64,000 nucleotides of DNA from an uncultured Paraprevotella sp. (GCA_910586505.1 CAJUGV010000005.1:62001-126000); one strand, 5' to 3'. Shown: positions 23,834 through 33,041, counted from the stretch's first letter. Made by a program: numbers and translations. The notes: generated by a model not told the origin, from the sequence alone.

Positions 23834-24649
23834 TTAGCTGAATACACCGGATAAATATTGTTTTGTCAGGTCGTTTTTCGGATTGGAGAACAATGTCTTG
23901 GCATCTCCTGATTCCACGACTTCTCCCAAATACATAAATACCACGTGGTCAGCAATACGGAGAGCTTGCCGCAAAGTATGTGTAACCAGTACTACGCCAT
24001 ATTGTTCTTTCAGTGAAACAAACAGGTTTTCTATGTGTCGTGAAGAGATGGGATCCAAAGCCGAGGTTGACTCATCGCCTAAAATAAAACGGGGATTGAC
24101 GGCAAGTCCGCGAGCTAAACACAGACGTTGTTGCTGTCCGATAGACAAGGCCGAAGCCGGCGAGTGCAGACGGTCTTTCACTTCATCCCATAAAGCCGTA
24201 GCCTTAAGATTACGTTCAACCGTGGCGGCCAGTTCCTTACTGTGGTACATACTATGAATACGGCAACCGTAAGCTACATTGTCATAGATGGACATCGGAA
24301 GCGGAGTCGGGCGTTGTGATAACAACCCCATTTTTCTTCGTATATGGGTGAGTTCTACATTCTGTCCGTAAACATTTTCTCCGTCCAGCCAGATTTCTCC
24401 ATTGACTTTCACATTGGGTACGCTGTCTATCAGGCGGTTCATGGAACGAAGCAATGTAGATTTACCGCATCCGGATGGTCCTATAATGCAAGTGATTTTC
24501 CGATTGGGGATTTCCAGATTGATATTCTTCAGGATATGGTTGCCGCTTATCGACACATTCAGATTCCTGATATTTAGTCCTTCGGTTTCACAACTTTCCT
24601 GTATAGCTTCTTTATGGCTTTCTTTTCGTAGCCGAAATATAGTCATCAT
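23834..24649 (-). CDS. pstB: Phosphate ABC transporter ATP-binding protein PstB
   Basis: This 271-residue ATPase powers phosphate import. Walker A is GPSGCGKST, the signature loop is ALSIGQQQRLCLAR, Walker B reads ILGDESTSALDP and the switch histidine is in VLVTHTLRQA. Two substitutions relative to typical PstB are visible: SI for SG in the signature and DES for DEP after Walker B. Catalytic Asp-Glu are retained, so it should be active. It is the first gene of pstBCAS-barrel. This gene order, ATPase first, is unlike the pstSCAB order of E. coli. No phoU is present in the window. Confidence 0.94.
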   Translation of the reverse strand: MMTIFRLRKESHKEAIQESCETEGLNIRNLNVSISGNHILKNINLEIPNRKITCIIGPSGCGKSTLLRSMNRLIDSVPNVKVNGEIWLDGENVYGQNVELTHIRRKMGLLSQRPTPLPMSIYDNVAYGCRIHSMYHSKELAATVERNLKATALWDEVKDRLHSPASALSIGQQQRLCLARGLAVNPRFILGDESTSALDPISSRHIENLFVSLKEQYGVVLVTHTLRQALRIADHVVFMYLGEVVESGDAKTLFSNPKNDLTKQYLSGVFS

Positions 24650-24690
24650 TCTATCTGTTTTGAGGTCTGGTCACATCCCTTCTCTTGTTG

Positions 24691-24698
24691 CAAAGATA
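24691..24698 (-). promoter_or_regulatory. Putative pst operon promoter element
   Basis: The minus strand reads TATCTTTG, 42 bases upstream of pstB. No upstream TTTG at the usual spacing, which could mean activator-dependent expression under phosphate limitation, but that is speculative. Confidence 0.45.
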
Positions 24699-25425
24699 TG
24701 GAAATGAGACCCGAGCATCATTTGGAAATTTTATGTTAAATTTGTCCCAAAGTTACAACCATTTTTCTTAAACGATTGTCGTATGGTTGAATGGTTAGTA
24801 AAGTTTAACTTTTTTTTGCGCACATCTTATAAGACCCTGTATTTGGGGAATTTCTTTCTTTATCCTAAGTTTTTTAACTTATAAAGAAGGCTGTGTCGTT
24901 TTTTAAAAACAGCAAAGTCTTAAGCTACGGGACTGGCAAATATACCAAGATTGTAGAAAAGGACAGAGAACTTTTCCGGAGAAGAAGTGTAGACTGGCCT
25001 TTGTTGACAATATAATTAAGGAGTACGAAGTATATGGAATTGTCTATTAAGCAATGTTATCTTGGTGAACGGGGGTATTTTTAATGGGTAGTGAAAATTG
25101 AAAGGAAGCAGGAGGCTTTTTGAACTCTGGTGCGGCTTCATGCGATGTGAAATGTTTTGTAATGAAGGGTGGACGATGTGGTATTGCCAAGGGTACATAC
25201 TTATATGAAGGACAACGTAGGTCATGAAAACCGATTCTTCAGTAGGATGAAAGGACATGTACGGCGAATGGGGAAAGCATGAAAGGGATAAGCTCCATAT
25301 ACATCTCTGTATGACATTAAATTTATGCGTTTTTAGTGTGGAAGAGTGAGAGGAGGGCATATGTTTTACAAGCCTGAATTTTCGGTAGAGTTTTTGGTAG
25401 AATTAACCCTTTTTACCGTATTTGC

Positions 25426-25456
25426 TTTGCTTTTTTCCGGAAGCGCAGTATTTTTG
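25426..25456 (+). promoter_or_regulatory. Bacteroidota-type promoter
   Basis: TTTGC at 25426-25430 and TATTTTTG at 25449-25456 are spaced as in the consensus. The promoter lies 42 bases upstream of the PCMD/MBG protein gene. Confidence 0.7.
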
Positions 25457-25497
25457 TGGCCCAAAAACAATTACTATATTTATTATAAAAATTATTT

Positions 25498-28143
25498 ATG
25501 ATGAAGAAAAATCTACTTTTATCGGCTTTGCTGCTGGCTTCGACTGCGGCATCAGCTCAAAAATTCGACTGTTCGTTCGATGCCCCTTGGGTCACCTGCT
25601 ATCCGGACGGGAAAACCGCGGTGGGCCTACAACCTAAAGGATGGATGGCATCCAGTGTTTGCAAGAATTTTTTTCTGACGATAACGAAAGAGTTGGTAAA
25701 GCAGGATAAGGACCGGATGGAACAGGCAAACGGTTATTCCGTGCAGATGTTCAACGAGTATGTAGGAATGTTTGGTATTGGTGCCACGGCTCCTGGTTAT
25801 ATCACATTGGGACAGGCGTGGGCATACGGTGATGTGACGAATGTCGGCAAACCGGAGGATACCAGTGATGGTGGAGCTTACGGTGGAGTTGAATTTACTT
25901 CACGTCCCGATTCTTTGTCCTTTTATGTGAAACGCACTCATGCGCAGGAACCTCCGAAGGAAGGTGCTTTCAATAAGGAAGAGCGGGCTACGGTGGTGTT
26001 TTATACTTGGACAGGAAGCAGTACTTCTAAAGTAATGACGGGAATGAGCAACGCGCCGGTCGAGATGGATATGGTAGACCGTGAGAAAGACATTCTCGGT
26101 AAGATTAAAGATGGTGTGAGCGGTGATGCCAAATTGATAGCCTCTAACGAATATTATATAGAGGGAGAGGTGGAAGATTGGACACGCCATTCATTCGCTG
26201 TCCGTTATGAGTCGGATGAGAATCCGGAGAAGATGAATCTTATATTCTCGGCTTCCGATTACTTTGACCGCTCGGCTTTAGGTACGGGGAATACGTTGAG
26301 TGTGGATGATGTGAGATTGATTTACAACGCCCGTCTGAAGAGCCTGAAGATAAACGGGGAGATGGTGGCGAACTTTGATGATGCCGTGTTCAGCTATCAG
26401 CTTCCTGCTGTGGATGGAGATGTGAAAGTAGAAGCTGAGGCTTTTGGTAAGGATGCTAAGGTGGAAGTGACCAATGAAAGTAATGTTTATACGGTTAAGG
26501 TGACCGACGACACGGCAAAAGGTGAAAAGACGAATTCCTATACGGTTGTGTTGAAAGGTGTGAAAACGGCTATTGTTCTTCCGGAGACCGCACCGTCCTT
26601 GACTTATGGAGACGAACTGGAAGGCCTTGGTTTTACTTCCAATAGCACAATGCCATTCATTTATTCCATCTCTGACGAGAATGTGTTGAAGCAGGGTGAG
26701 GATGGCAAACTTCGTGCGGTGGGTACCGGTGAGGTGATCGTGACGGCTGCTCAAGAGGGTAATGACGACTTTACGCCGGCTGTATCCGAACAGTTCACTG
26801 TAACTGTGGCCAAAGCTCCGGTAACAGTGTCTTTGACACCCGATTCGTGGTGCTGGCGCGGTGTGAATGTAAGTTCTTACAACATGGACAGCGGTAAATG
26901 CAGCTATGACTTTACTTTCGACGGATTGAAATGGGACGATGCAGAGAAATCATCGGAGGAAATCTTCACCGTACTTCCTACGGTGTCTGCAACCGCACCG
27001 ACCGATACGGAACTTCCCGGTAGTACGCGTGTCGTGACATTCAAGAACGGTGAAGCTGCCAATTACGATATTACATATGCCGAAGAAGTCAAAATCAACG
27101 TTGTGAAGAATGAAGTAGGCGCTTATGTAAGATACGGAAACGGAACGTTGTCTACGGCTTATTCCGGTGAGAACTACCGTACGTTAAAAGTGGCCGAAGG
27201 ACAAGATGAATATTATTTTACGGTAGAATATACCGGTACGGTGTATGATGACGCCGAACAACTGAAGCAAGTGGCAGCGCCTACTGTAGTTTGCACAGTG
27301 AACAAGGAAGCCAAGATAGGAGATATATTCCCTGTCTCTCTCGAGATGCCGGAAGCATTATTCGACAACTTCGACTTCGTGAATATCGTTCCTGAAGAAG
27401 CCAAGGTCGTTATAGCTGCCAATCCGAATATCAAAGTCAGCGTACCGGAAGTGGTGACGTATGGTGATGAATTCCAGCTGTTGTCCAATGAGTCGGGTAT
27501 CACCAGCTATGGTTTCAAGAACATGCCTTCTGCCGTATTGTCTGTCAGCTCTAGAGGGTTGGCTACGGCGAAAGGGGCTGGAGAAGCCGAGTTCGTGGTG
27601 ACTACGAATGTGAATACAACAGACGGTGTGGAGTACGGAATAACCACTACAAGAGTGAAGTTCGACGTGGCCAAAGCTCCGCTTGTGCTTACCGCTCAGG
27701 ATGTGGAGATGACGACGGACGATGCCCTTCCCGAATCTTTCGAAATAGCATATGAAGGTTTTGTAGGCAAGGATAATATAGACAATGTATTTGAGACTGC
27801 TCCGGTGGCAGAAGCGGAAGTTCCGGCTGTGCTTGTGAAAGGAGAATATCCTATCAAGGTGACGGTGTCTGAAGCTCCGGCCAACTATGAGGTGAAGGTC
27901 GTGGACGGTGTATTAACTGTGACCGGAGGAGACGGAGTGAACGCCGTGGTCAGTGACAACGGCAAGGTGTCCTATGCGGGAGGAAATCTGTATGTGCCTT
28001 GCGGCGGAACTGTAGAAGTGTATGCCCTGACAGGTGCTTTGGTGGGCCGTTATAACGGAACGGTTATTCCGGTGTCTTTGAAAGCCAATGCCATGTACAT
28101 CGTGAAAACCCTGCAGGGTGCCTACCGCGTGTGGGTGAAGTAA
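25498..28143 (+). CDS. Large secreted PCMD/MBG-domain protein
   Basis: This 881-residue exported protein has a signal peptide ending ASAQ. Residues about 25-275 resemble the PCMD domain (putative carbohydrate-metabolism domain), with LGTGNTLSVDDVRLIYNARL closing it. A cadherin-like/DUF segment (about 278-360) follows, with the pattern YTVKVTDDTAKGEKTNSYTV. Then come Ig-like and MBG-type repeats: TVTVAKAPVTVSL, KFDVAKAPLVLTAQDVEM and EGFVGKDNI. The last 60 residues (GKVSYAGGNLYVPCGG to YRVWVK) look like a type IX secretion C-terminal domain. It is probably surface-exposed or secreted and may bind glycans. No catalytic motif is visible. Domain naming is by eye and the function is unknown. Confidence 0.75.
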   Translation: MMKKNLLLSALLLASTAASAQKFDCSFDAPWVTCYPDGKTAVGLQPKGWMASSVCKNFFLTITKELVKQDKDRMEQANGYSVQMFNEYVGMFGIGATAPGYITLGQAWAYGDVTNVGKPEDTSDGGAYGGVEFTSRPDSLSFYVKRTHAQEPPKEGAFNKEERATVVFYTWTGSSTSKVMTGMSNAPVEMDMVDREKDILGKIKDGVSGDAKLIASNEYYIEGEVEDWTRHSFAVRYESDENPEKMNLIFSASDYFDRSALGTGNTLSVDDVRLIYNARLKSLKINGEMVANFDDAVFSYQLPAVDGDVKVEAEAFGKDAKVEVTNESNVYTVKVTDDTAKGEKTNSYTVVLKGVKTAIVLPETAPSLTYGDELEGLGFTSNSTMPFIYSISDENVLKQGEDGKLRAVGTGEVIVTAAQEGNDDFTPAVSEQFTVTVAKAPVTVSLTPDSWCWRGVNVSSYNMDSGKCSYDFTFDGLKWDDAEKSSEEIFTVLPTVSATAPTDTELPGSTRVVTFKNGEAANYDITYAEEVKINVVKNEVGAYVRYGNGTLSTAYSGENYRTLKVAEGQDEYYFTVEYTGTVYDDAEQLKQVAAPTVVCTVNKEAKIGDIFPVSLEMPEALFDNFDFVNIVPEEAKVVIAANPNIKVSVPEVVTYGDEFQLLSNESGITSYGFKNMPSAVLSVSSRGLATAKGAGEAEFVVTTNVNTTDGVEYGITTTRVKFDVAKAPLVLTAQDVEMTTDDALPESFEIAYEGFVGKDNIDNVFETAPVAEAEVPAVLVKGEYPIKVTVSEAPANYEVKVVDGVLTVTGGDGVNAVVSDNGKVSYAGGNLYVPCGGTVEVYALTGALVGRYNGTVIPVSLKANAMYIVKTLQGAYRVWVK

Positions 28144-28187
28144 GATCTATGGGATCAGGCACGGCCTGAACCCGTAAGAAAAATACT

Positions 28188-28241
28188 CCCCGTTCTTTTT
28201 CCCTCTCTCTTATGAGACGGAACAAAGAACGGGGATTTTTA
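28188..28241 (+). terminator. Terminator after the PCMD/MBG gene
   Basis: CCCCGTTCTTT (28188-28198) pairs with AAAGAACGGGG (28224-28234) and is followed by ATTTTTAT. Confidence 0.85.
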
Positions 28242-28268
28242 TATCCTTTGCTGTAAATGTGTGAGTAT

Positions 28269-29660
28269 TCAGTCGCGGCGTTCGTAATAGACCCCTAGTT
28301 CATGCAGTGTCATGGATTCGGCAGTGGGGATAAATTTGACTTTTACGCGGTTGCCCCATACTTCGTCGAACCGATGGACTTTGACCTTTCCGTTCTTCGG
28401 CTGAACGGGAATCTCGTGCCATACTCCGTCTTTCTCGTAAAACAGGCGGTAGCTGCTGAAACTTTCGTTCTGGTCGACCAGCGTAATCATGTTGAACGGA
28501 CGCGTGCGTTCCAACTGTACTTCGAACCACGGTTCTTTGACACGTTTGTTCGAGTACCATGCAGAACCGAAATTATCGTCCGTGCCGTAGTCCATGATAG
28601 AGCCGTCATTGCTCCAACTGGATTCCGTAGGCCGGTGTTTGGCGATGTTCTCAGCCGTGATGGGACGTTCGTAGTCGCCGAGTGTCATCTCTCCGCCTTC
28701 GTTGCCTTTCCAGAGGCGTCCGATTTCTTTCAGAGCCTTTACGGCATTGTCGTCAATAAGTCCTTCCCGGTTGGGAGCCACGTTGAGGATAAATGTGCAG
28801 TAGGCTTTACTGAAAGGAATCATGTTGTCATTCACAATCCATTCGGGCGATTTCACATCCGTTGTCGGGAAGTCGCTTTTCCAGAACCACGCCGAATTCA
28901 GGGGCAGGCACGACAAGGCCGGCATCCGGTTAGAGTCTTTCGAGATATGCTGTCCGGCATTCTGCTCAAATGATTTGATGTCGGTATAAAACAGCGCATC
29001 TTGCGGATATTTGGCAGAGTTCAGGTCCATGACCAGACAGTTGGGCTGGAGCTGTTTGATGAAATGGTAGATGTCGTCAAAAGGAATCTCTTCGTATGAG
29101 ATGCGCGACCAAGGTGCGTCCCATCCGTCTATGATGAGTGCGGAGACAGGGCCGTAGTTGGTGAGCAGTTCTCTCAGCTGGCTTTTGATCAGGTCTATGT
29201 GCTGACGGTGGATGTGTCCCGGACGCAGGCGATGGTGCGTGTCCAGAATGGAATAGTACAGCATGACGTCCAGTCCTTTCTTCCGGAACGCCTCTGCGTA
29301 TTCTTTTACCACATCGCGTTTCAGCGGACTTTTCATCACGTTATAGTCGGTTGTTTGGGTGTCCCAGATACAGTAGCCGCTGTGATGTTTGGTGGTAAGA
29401 CATCCGAATTTCATGCCGGCACTCAGGGCCGCATCGGCCCATTGGTCGCAGTTCAGTTTAGCCGGATAGAAAGTTTCGGCCGGCAGATCGGGATCGGGCC
29501 AGTCTTCGTCGGCAAATGTAGGCATGTTGAAGTGGATGAACATACCGAACTTCTCATTGACAAATTTCTGCTGCATCTCTTTCAGTCTGTCCTGGGCATG
29601 GGCTGTAACCAGCATGAAGCAGGCTGCCAGGAGCAGCAAGCCTCTTAAACGTAAGTGCAT
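28269..29660 (-). CDS. Secreted GH29 alpha-L-fucosidase with a C-terminal discoidin-like domain
   Basis: This 463-residue exported enzyme is expected to hydrolyse alpha-linked fucose from host or plant glycans. After a signal peptide (ends AHAQ) the GH29 barrel starts FVNEKFGMFIHFNMPTF, with TTKHHSGYCIWDTQTTDYNV typical of the family. The probable nucleophile is D178 in LIIDGWDAPW. The C-terminal about 120 residues (GSAWYSNKRVKEPWFEVQLERTR onwards) form a discoidin/F5/8-type beta-sandwich. Whether it belongs to the 1,3/1,4-specific or the broad subfamily cannot be decided here. It is convergent with the PCMD/MBG gene and separated by a terminator. Confidence 0.88.
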   Translation of the reverse strand: MHLRLRGLLLLAACFMLVTAHAQDRLKEMQQKFVNEKFGMFIHFNMPTFADEDWPDPDLPAETFYPAKLNCDQWADAALSAGMKFGCLTTKHHSGYCIWDTQTTDYNVMKSPLKRDVVKEYAEAFRKKGLDVMLYYSILDTHHRLRPGHIHRQHIDLIKSQLRELLTNYGPVSALIIDGWDAPWSRISYEEIPFDDIYHFIKQLQPNCLVMDLNSAKYPQDALFYTDIKSFEQNAGQHISKDSNRMPALSCLPLNSAWFWKSDFPTTDVKSPEWIVNDNMIPFSKAYCTFILNVAPNREGLIDDNAVKALKEIGRLWKGNEGGEMTLGDYERPITAENIAKHRPTESSWSNDGSIMDYGTDDNFGSAWYSNKRVKEPWFEVQLERTRPFNMITLVDQNESFSSYRLFYEKDGVWHEIPVQPKNGKVKVHRFDEVWGNRVKVKFIPTAESMTLHELGVYYERRD

Positions 29661-29708
29661 AGGTTGTAATTTAAATAATGGTTATATAAATGTTTTTTCA
29701 TCTCCTCG

Positions 29709-29716
29709 CAAAGTTA
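29709..29716 (-). promoter_or_regulatory. Putative GH29 promoter element
   Basis: The minus strand reads TAACTTTG, 49 bases upstream of the fucosidase start; only the TAnnTTTG element is recognised. Confidence 0.45.
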
Positions 29717-29845
29717 TGCAATCCGGCATGAGCTGTTTGCGACACATGCTCCAATTTATATTACGAATGCACCATAAGGGAATTCCTGTCTCCGTTTGAC
29801 ATCCTGAAAAAAGACAGGGCCGTGTGATGGAAAGCGCTTTATAAA

Positions 29846-29877
29846 TTTGGCTTTTCGCACTCCTTGTGTTATCTTTG
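29846..29877 (+). promoter_or_regulatory. Bacteroidota-type promoter for DUF2461-bcp
   Basis: TTTG at 29846-29849, 20 bases, then TATCTTTG at 29870-29877: a full consensus match. The leader to the ATG is only about 10-15 bases, so the second in-frame ATG at 29900 is a possible true start. Confidence 0.7.
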
Positions 29878-29893
29878 ACCGGCAAAACATGAA

Positions 29894-30571
29894 ATGGAGA
29901 TGAGAGAGAAAACAAATTATATCCTGCAATTTCTGAGAGACGTGGCGGCCCATAACGACAGGGAATGGTTCGCTGCTCATCGGGAGCAGTATGAAGAAGC
30001 GCGCGGCTACTTCGAAGAGATGGTGTATGCGCTGATTCACCGCATCGCCGTGTTCGATGAGAGTGTGGCCCGTTTGTCCGTCAAAGACTGCACGTACCGC
30101 TTTTACCGCGATACGCGTTTTTCGGCAGACAAATCGCCTTTCAAGTCACACTTCGGGGCGTATGTCAATGCAAAAGGGAAGAAGTCGTGGCACAGCGGTT
30201 ACTATTTTCACATAGAACCGGGAGCGTGCATGCTGGCCGGAGGGTCCTGGTGCCTGCCTTCGCCTTTGCTGAAAGCCGTCAGGCAGTCTGTGATGGACGA
30301 GATTGATGAGTTCCGTGGCATTGTGGAAAAGAAGGAGTTCCGGACCGCATTTCCCGTGATCGGCGAGACACGGCTGAAGACATTGCCTAAGGGGTTTCCC
30401 AAAGACTTTCCTTATCCCGACTATCTGAAACCGAAAAACTATTCCGTGTGCCGGATGGTGCCGGATGACTTTTTTGGTAGCGAAGACTGGCTGGAGCGCA
30501 CGGCCGCCGTTTTTGAGCTGATGAAACCTTTTAATGATTTCGTAAACTATACCATTGACGATTTCGAATAA
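29894..30571 (+). CDS. DUF2461 family protein
   Basis: This 225-residue cytoplasmic protein belongs to the DUF2461 (TIGR02453) family of unknown function. Typical motifs are LRDVAAHNDREWFAAHREQYEEAR at the N-terminus, YRFYRDTRFSADKSPFKSHFGAY and HIEPGACMLAGGSWCLPSP. The family is widespread and lacks a known activity. It is 8 bases upstream of the peroxiredoxin gene, hence co-transcribed, which may hint at a link to redox stress, but there is no direct evidence. The start could be 29900 (third residue). Confidence 0.9.
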   Translation: MEMREKTNYILQFLRDVAAHNDREWFAAHREQYEEARGYFEEMVYALIHRIAVFDESVARLSVKDCTYRFYRDTRFSADKSPFKSHFGAYVNAKGKKSWHSGYYFHIEPGACMLAGGSWCLPSPLLKAVRQSVMDEIDEFRGIVEKKEFRTAFPVIGETRLKTLPKGFPKDFPYPDYLKPKNYSVCRMVPDDFFGSEDWLERTAAVFELMKPFNDFVNYTIDDFE

Positions 30572-30579
30572 TATATAAT

Positions 30580-31032
30580 ATGAAAGCAGGAGACAGAGCG
30601 CCCGAAATATTGGGCATGAACGAACAAGGAGAACAGGTGTTGATGAGTAGCTTCCGCGGCCGCAAGGTCGTGCTTTATTTCTATCCCAAGGACAATACTC
30701 CGGGGTGTACGGCAGAGGCTTGCAGTTTGCGCGACAACTATGAGGCCTTGAAAGCCCGCGGTTACGAAGTGGTGGGAGTGAGCGTAGACAGCGCTGCATC
30801 CCACAAGAAGTTCATCGACAAGCATGAACTGCCTTTCACACTGATAGCCGATACGGACAAGGCCCTGGTAGAGCAGATGGGAGTGTGGGGAGAGAAAAGC
30901 ATGTGCGGCCGTAAGTATATGGGCACATTCCGCACCACCTTTATCATTAATGAGGAAGGAGTTGTCGAGAAAGTGCTTTCTCCGAAAGAAGTGAAGACAA
31001 AAACACACGGAGAACAATTGCTGGCACTTTAG
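30580..31032 (+). CDS. bcp: Thioredoxin-dependent peroxiredoxin, Bcp/PrxQ type
   Basis: This 150-residue thiol peroxidase reduces hydrogen peroxide and organic hydroperoxides with electrons from thioredoxin. The peroxidatic cysteine lies in DNTPGCTAEACSLRDNY (about residue 46), and the second cysteine of the PrxQ pair is five residues on (EACSL). The VSVDSAASHKKFIDKHELPF segment is typical of the family. Cytoplasmic, no signal peptide. It follows DUF2461 closely and is followed by a bidirectional terminator. Confidence 0.95.
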   Translation: MKAGDRAPEILGMNEQGEQVLMSSFRGRKVVLYFYPKDNTPGCTAEACSLRDNYEALKARGYEVVGVSVDSAASHKKFIDKHELPFTLIADTDKALVEQMGVWGEKSMCGRKYMGTFRTTFIINEEGVVEKVLSPKEVKTKTHGEQLLAL

Positions 31033-31049
31033 TGCGGGCGTGTATGAGA

Positions 31050-31100
31050 AAAGCCTCCCTCCCTTGTATGCGGTAGAAGCATGCGCGGGAGGGAGGCTTT
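31050..31100. terminator. Bidirectional terminator between bcp and the SulP gene
   Basis: AAAGCCTCCCTCCC (31050-31063) pairs perfectly with GGGAGGGAGGCTTT (31087-31100). It sits between the convergent stops at 31032 and 31126. Confidence 0.8.
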
Positions 31101-31125
31101 GTGTATGTATGCCTCAAGAGGGATA

Positions 31126-32802
31126 TCAGCGGGCCAGATAGTGACGTGCCACGTCAAGTGCCGTGTGAATGTTGTCGCAGATGTTTTTCTTGCCAAGGAG
31201 CTCGTAGAATCCGCTCTTTTTAAGTGCTTCATGCACTTTCGGGTTGACACCCGACAAGATGATGTGCACACCTTCGCGATGACTCATCTCACACAGGTTG
31301 CTCAGGTTGTGTATACCCGTAGAGTCGATGAACGGAACTTTACGCATGCGGATGATGCGCACTTTGGGTTGTTCCTTGGTTTGTAATACCACTTCTTCGA
31401 ATCGGTTGGCAATACCGAAGAAGTAAGGACCGTTGATTTCGTAGACCTCCGTGTGGTCGGGAATCTGAAGATGTTCTTCCGAGATCACGATGCCGTCCGC
31501 ATCGGTCGGTATGATTTCATCGTGGAAGATGTTTACTTCTGTCGTTTCCATTACACGTTTGATGAACAGCAGGCAGGCCAGTACCAGACCGAATTCGATG
31601 GCCACGGTAAGGTCGAATATCACAGTAAGGAAAAACGTGATGAGCAATACGGCGACATCGGCCTTGGGATTGCGGAGCAGTTCGCGGAACGTTCGCCAAC
31701 CGCTCATGTTGTAGCTGACGATTACGAGCACACCGGCCAGGCAGGCCATGGGAATGTACTGTGCCAGCGGCATGAGCAGCAGAAAGATGAGCAGCAGTAC
31801 GACGGCATGTATGATGCCGGCCACCGGCGTGCGTCCTCCGTTGTTGATATTGGTCATCGTACGGGCGATGGCCCCTGTGGCGGGGATACCTCCGAAGATG
31901 GGTGAGAGAATATTGGCGATGCCCTGTCCCACCAGCTCCTGGTTGGAGTCATGATGGTCGCCGATGACGCCGTCGGCTACGGTGGCCGAGAGCAGTGATT
32001 CGATGGCGCCCAGTACGGCGATGGTGATGGCCGGTGACATGAGTTGCTTGATGCTCTCCCAGGTGAGAGAGGGAACTGCCATATCCGGAAGTTCGGCTTT
32101 TATCATGAAACGGTCGCCGATGGTTTCCACTTGTGTGGCTATGCCGTATTGTTTCAGCAGGTAGATACCGACCGTCATCAATATGATGGCGATCAGTGAA
32201 CCGGGTATCTTGTGCGTGATTCTGGGCGAGAGCGCGATGATGGCCACACTGACAATTCCCACTGCGGCCGACCATATATCCACCGTGCCGAAATGGCGTA
32301 CGTACACGATCCATTTTTCGATGAAGTCGGCGGGCACATTGTCTATTGTCAGTCCGAAAAGATCCTTGATCTGTGTGGTGAAGATCGTGACGGCGATACC
32401 GCTGGTGAAGCCCACCACGATAGGATAGGGGATAAATTTGATGATCGTACCCAGATGGAATATGCCTAATAAAATCAGAAACACGCCGGCCATGACCGTG
32501 GCTACGAGCAGGCCTGTTTCGCCGTATTGTTGGATAATGCCGTAGATGATGACGATAAAAGCGCCTGTCGGGCCGCCGATCTGAACGCGGCTGCCTCCGA
32601 ACAACGAGACGGCCATACCTGCGATAATGGCTGTGATGATACCTTTTTCGGGTGTTACGCCGGAAGCTATACCGAATGCGATGGCCAACGGAAGGGCCAC
32701 AATACCCACAATGATACCGGCCATGATATCGGCCGTCAGTTTCTCTTTACTGTAATTCCTCAAGTCGAGAAACAATTTCGGCTTGAATTCAAATTTGCTC
32801 AT
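31126..32802 (-). CDS. SulP family anion permease with STAS domain
   Basis: This 558-residue inner-membrane transporter has about 12-14 helices in residues 25-425 and a cytoplasmic STAS domain at about 440-555. The SulP start motif ADIMAGIIVGIVALPLAIAFGIASG and the FGGIPATGAIARTMTNINNGGRTPVAGI segment are diagnostic. The STAS phosphorylatable-type serine lies in PFIDSTGIHNL. SulP members carry sulfate, bicarbonate or dicarboxylates; sequence inspection does not fix the substrate, and there is no carbonic anhydrase or sulfate-reduction gene next to it. Single-gene unit, divergent from the POT transporter. Confidence 0.93.
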   Translation of the reverse strand: MSKFEFKPKLFLDLRNYSKEKLTADIMAGIIVGIVALPLAIAFGIASGVTPEKGIITAIIAGMAVSLFGGSRVQIGGPTGAFIVIIYGIIQQYGETGLLVATVMAGVFLILLGIFHLGTIIKFIPYPIVVGFTSGIAVTIFTTQIKDLFGLTIDNVPADFIEKWIVYVRHFGTVDIWSAAVGIVSVAIIALSPRITHKIPGSLIAIILMTVGIYLLKQYGIATQVETIGDRFMIKAELPDMAVPSLTWESIKQLMSPAITIAVLGAIESLLSATVADGVIGDHHDSNQELVGQGIANILSPIFGGIPATGAIARTMTNINNGGRTPVAGIIHAVVLLLIFLLLMPLAQYIPMACLAGVLVIVSYNMSGWRTFRELLRNPKADVAVLLITFFLTVIFDLTVAIEFGLVLACLLFIKRVMETTEVNIFHDEIIPTDADGIVISEEHLQIPDHTEVYEINGPYFFGIANRFEEVVLQTKEQPKVRIIRMRKVPFIDSTGIHNLSNLCEMSHREGVHIILSGVNPKVHEALKKSGFYELLGKKNICDNIHTALDVARHYLAR

Positions 32803-32850
32803 AACTTGATAATTTGGTTTTGTCTATCCTGATTGATTTTTTTGGAAGTG

Positions 32851-32858
32851 CAAAGATA
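32851..32858 (-). promoter_or_regulatory. Putative SulP gene promoter element
   Basis: The minus strand reads TATCTTTG, 49 bases upstream of the start; no clear upstream element. Confidence 0.45.
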
Positions 32859-32996
32859 GTTCTTTTGTGTGATAGATTCTAATAATTTGCTAAAAAACGT
32901 TTCTTTTCCCGGCTTAGGACAAATAAAATGTCTGCAAACATCTGGGTGATGCGGCACTTAAAGGTTTAAAAAGATATGAAAGCAAAAATTAAGTAT

Positions 32997-33004
32997 TATC
33001 TTTG
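32997..33004 (+). promoter_or_regulatory. Putative POT gene promoter element
   Basis: TATCTTTG matches TAnnTTTG, 38 bases upstream of the transporter start. Confidence 0.45.
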
Positions 33005-33041
33005 TGACTTAAATTACTCACTATTAAAAACATTTTAAGTT

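Larger units (their letters stand above)
24650..25497. other. Long intergenic region without a gene
   Basis: These 848 bases separate divergent pstB and a large secreted protein gene. No open frame here has recognisable motifs. A 44-codon stretch without stop (24881-25012) lacks a proper start. The plus strand is purine-rich between 25016 and 25370. Promoter elements occur at both ends (24691-24698 minus, 25426-25456 plus). The middle may carry regulatory RNA or a decayed gene, but nothing supports either. Confidence 0.55.

Noticed and set aside
24881..25012. 44-codon open stretch in the pstB/PCMD gap
   Set aside because: No start codon in a proper context and too short; consistent with chance.
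25016..25360. 114-residue open frame on the minus strand in the same gap
   Set aside because: Composition is unlike coding sequence (His, Ser and Pro rich) and there is no motif or promoter.
27940..28143. Functional type IX secretion signal on the PCMD/MBG protein
   Set aside because: The C-terminus resembles one, but no secretion genes are in the window, so I only note the similarity.
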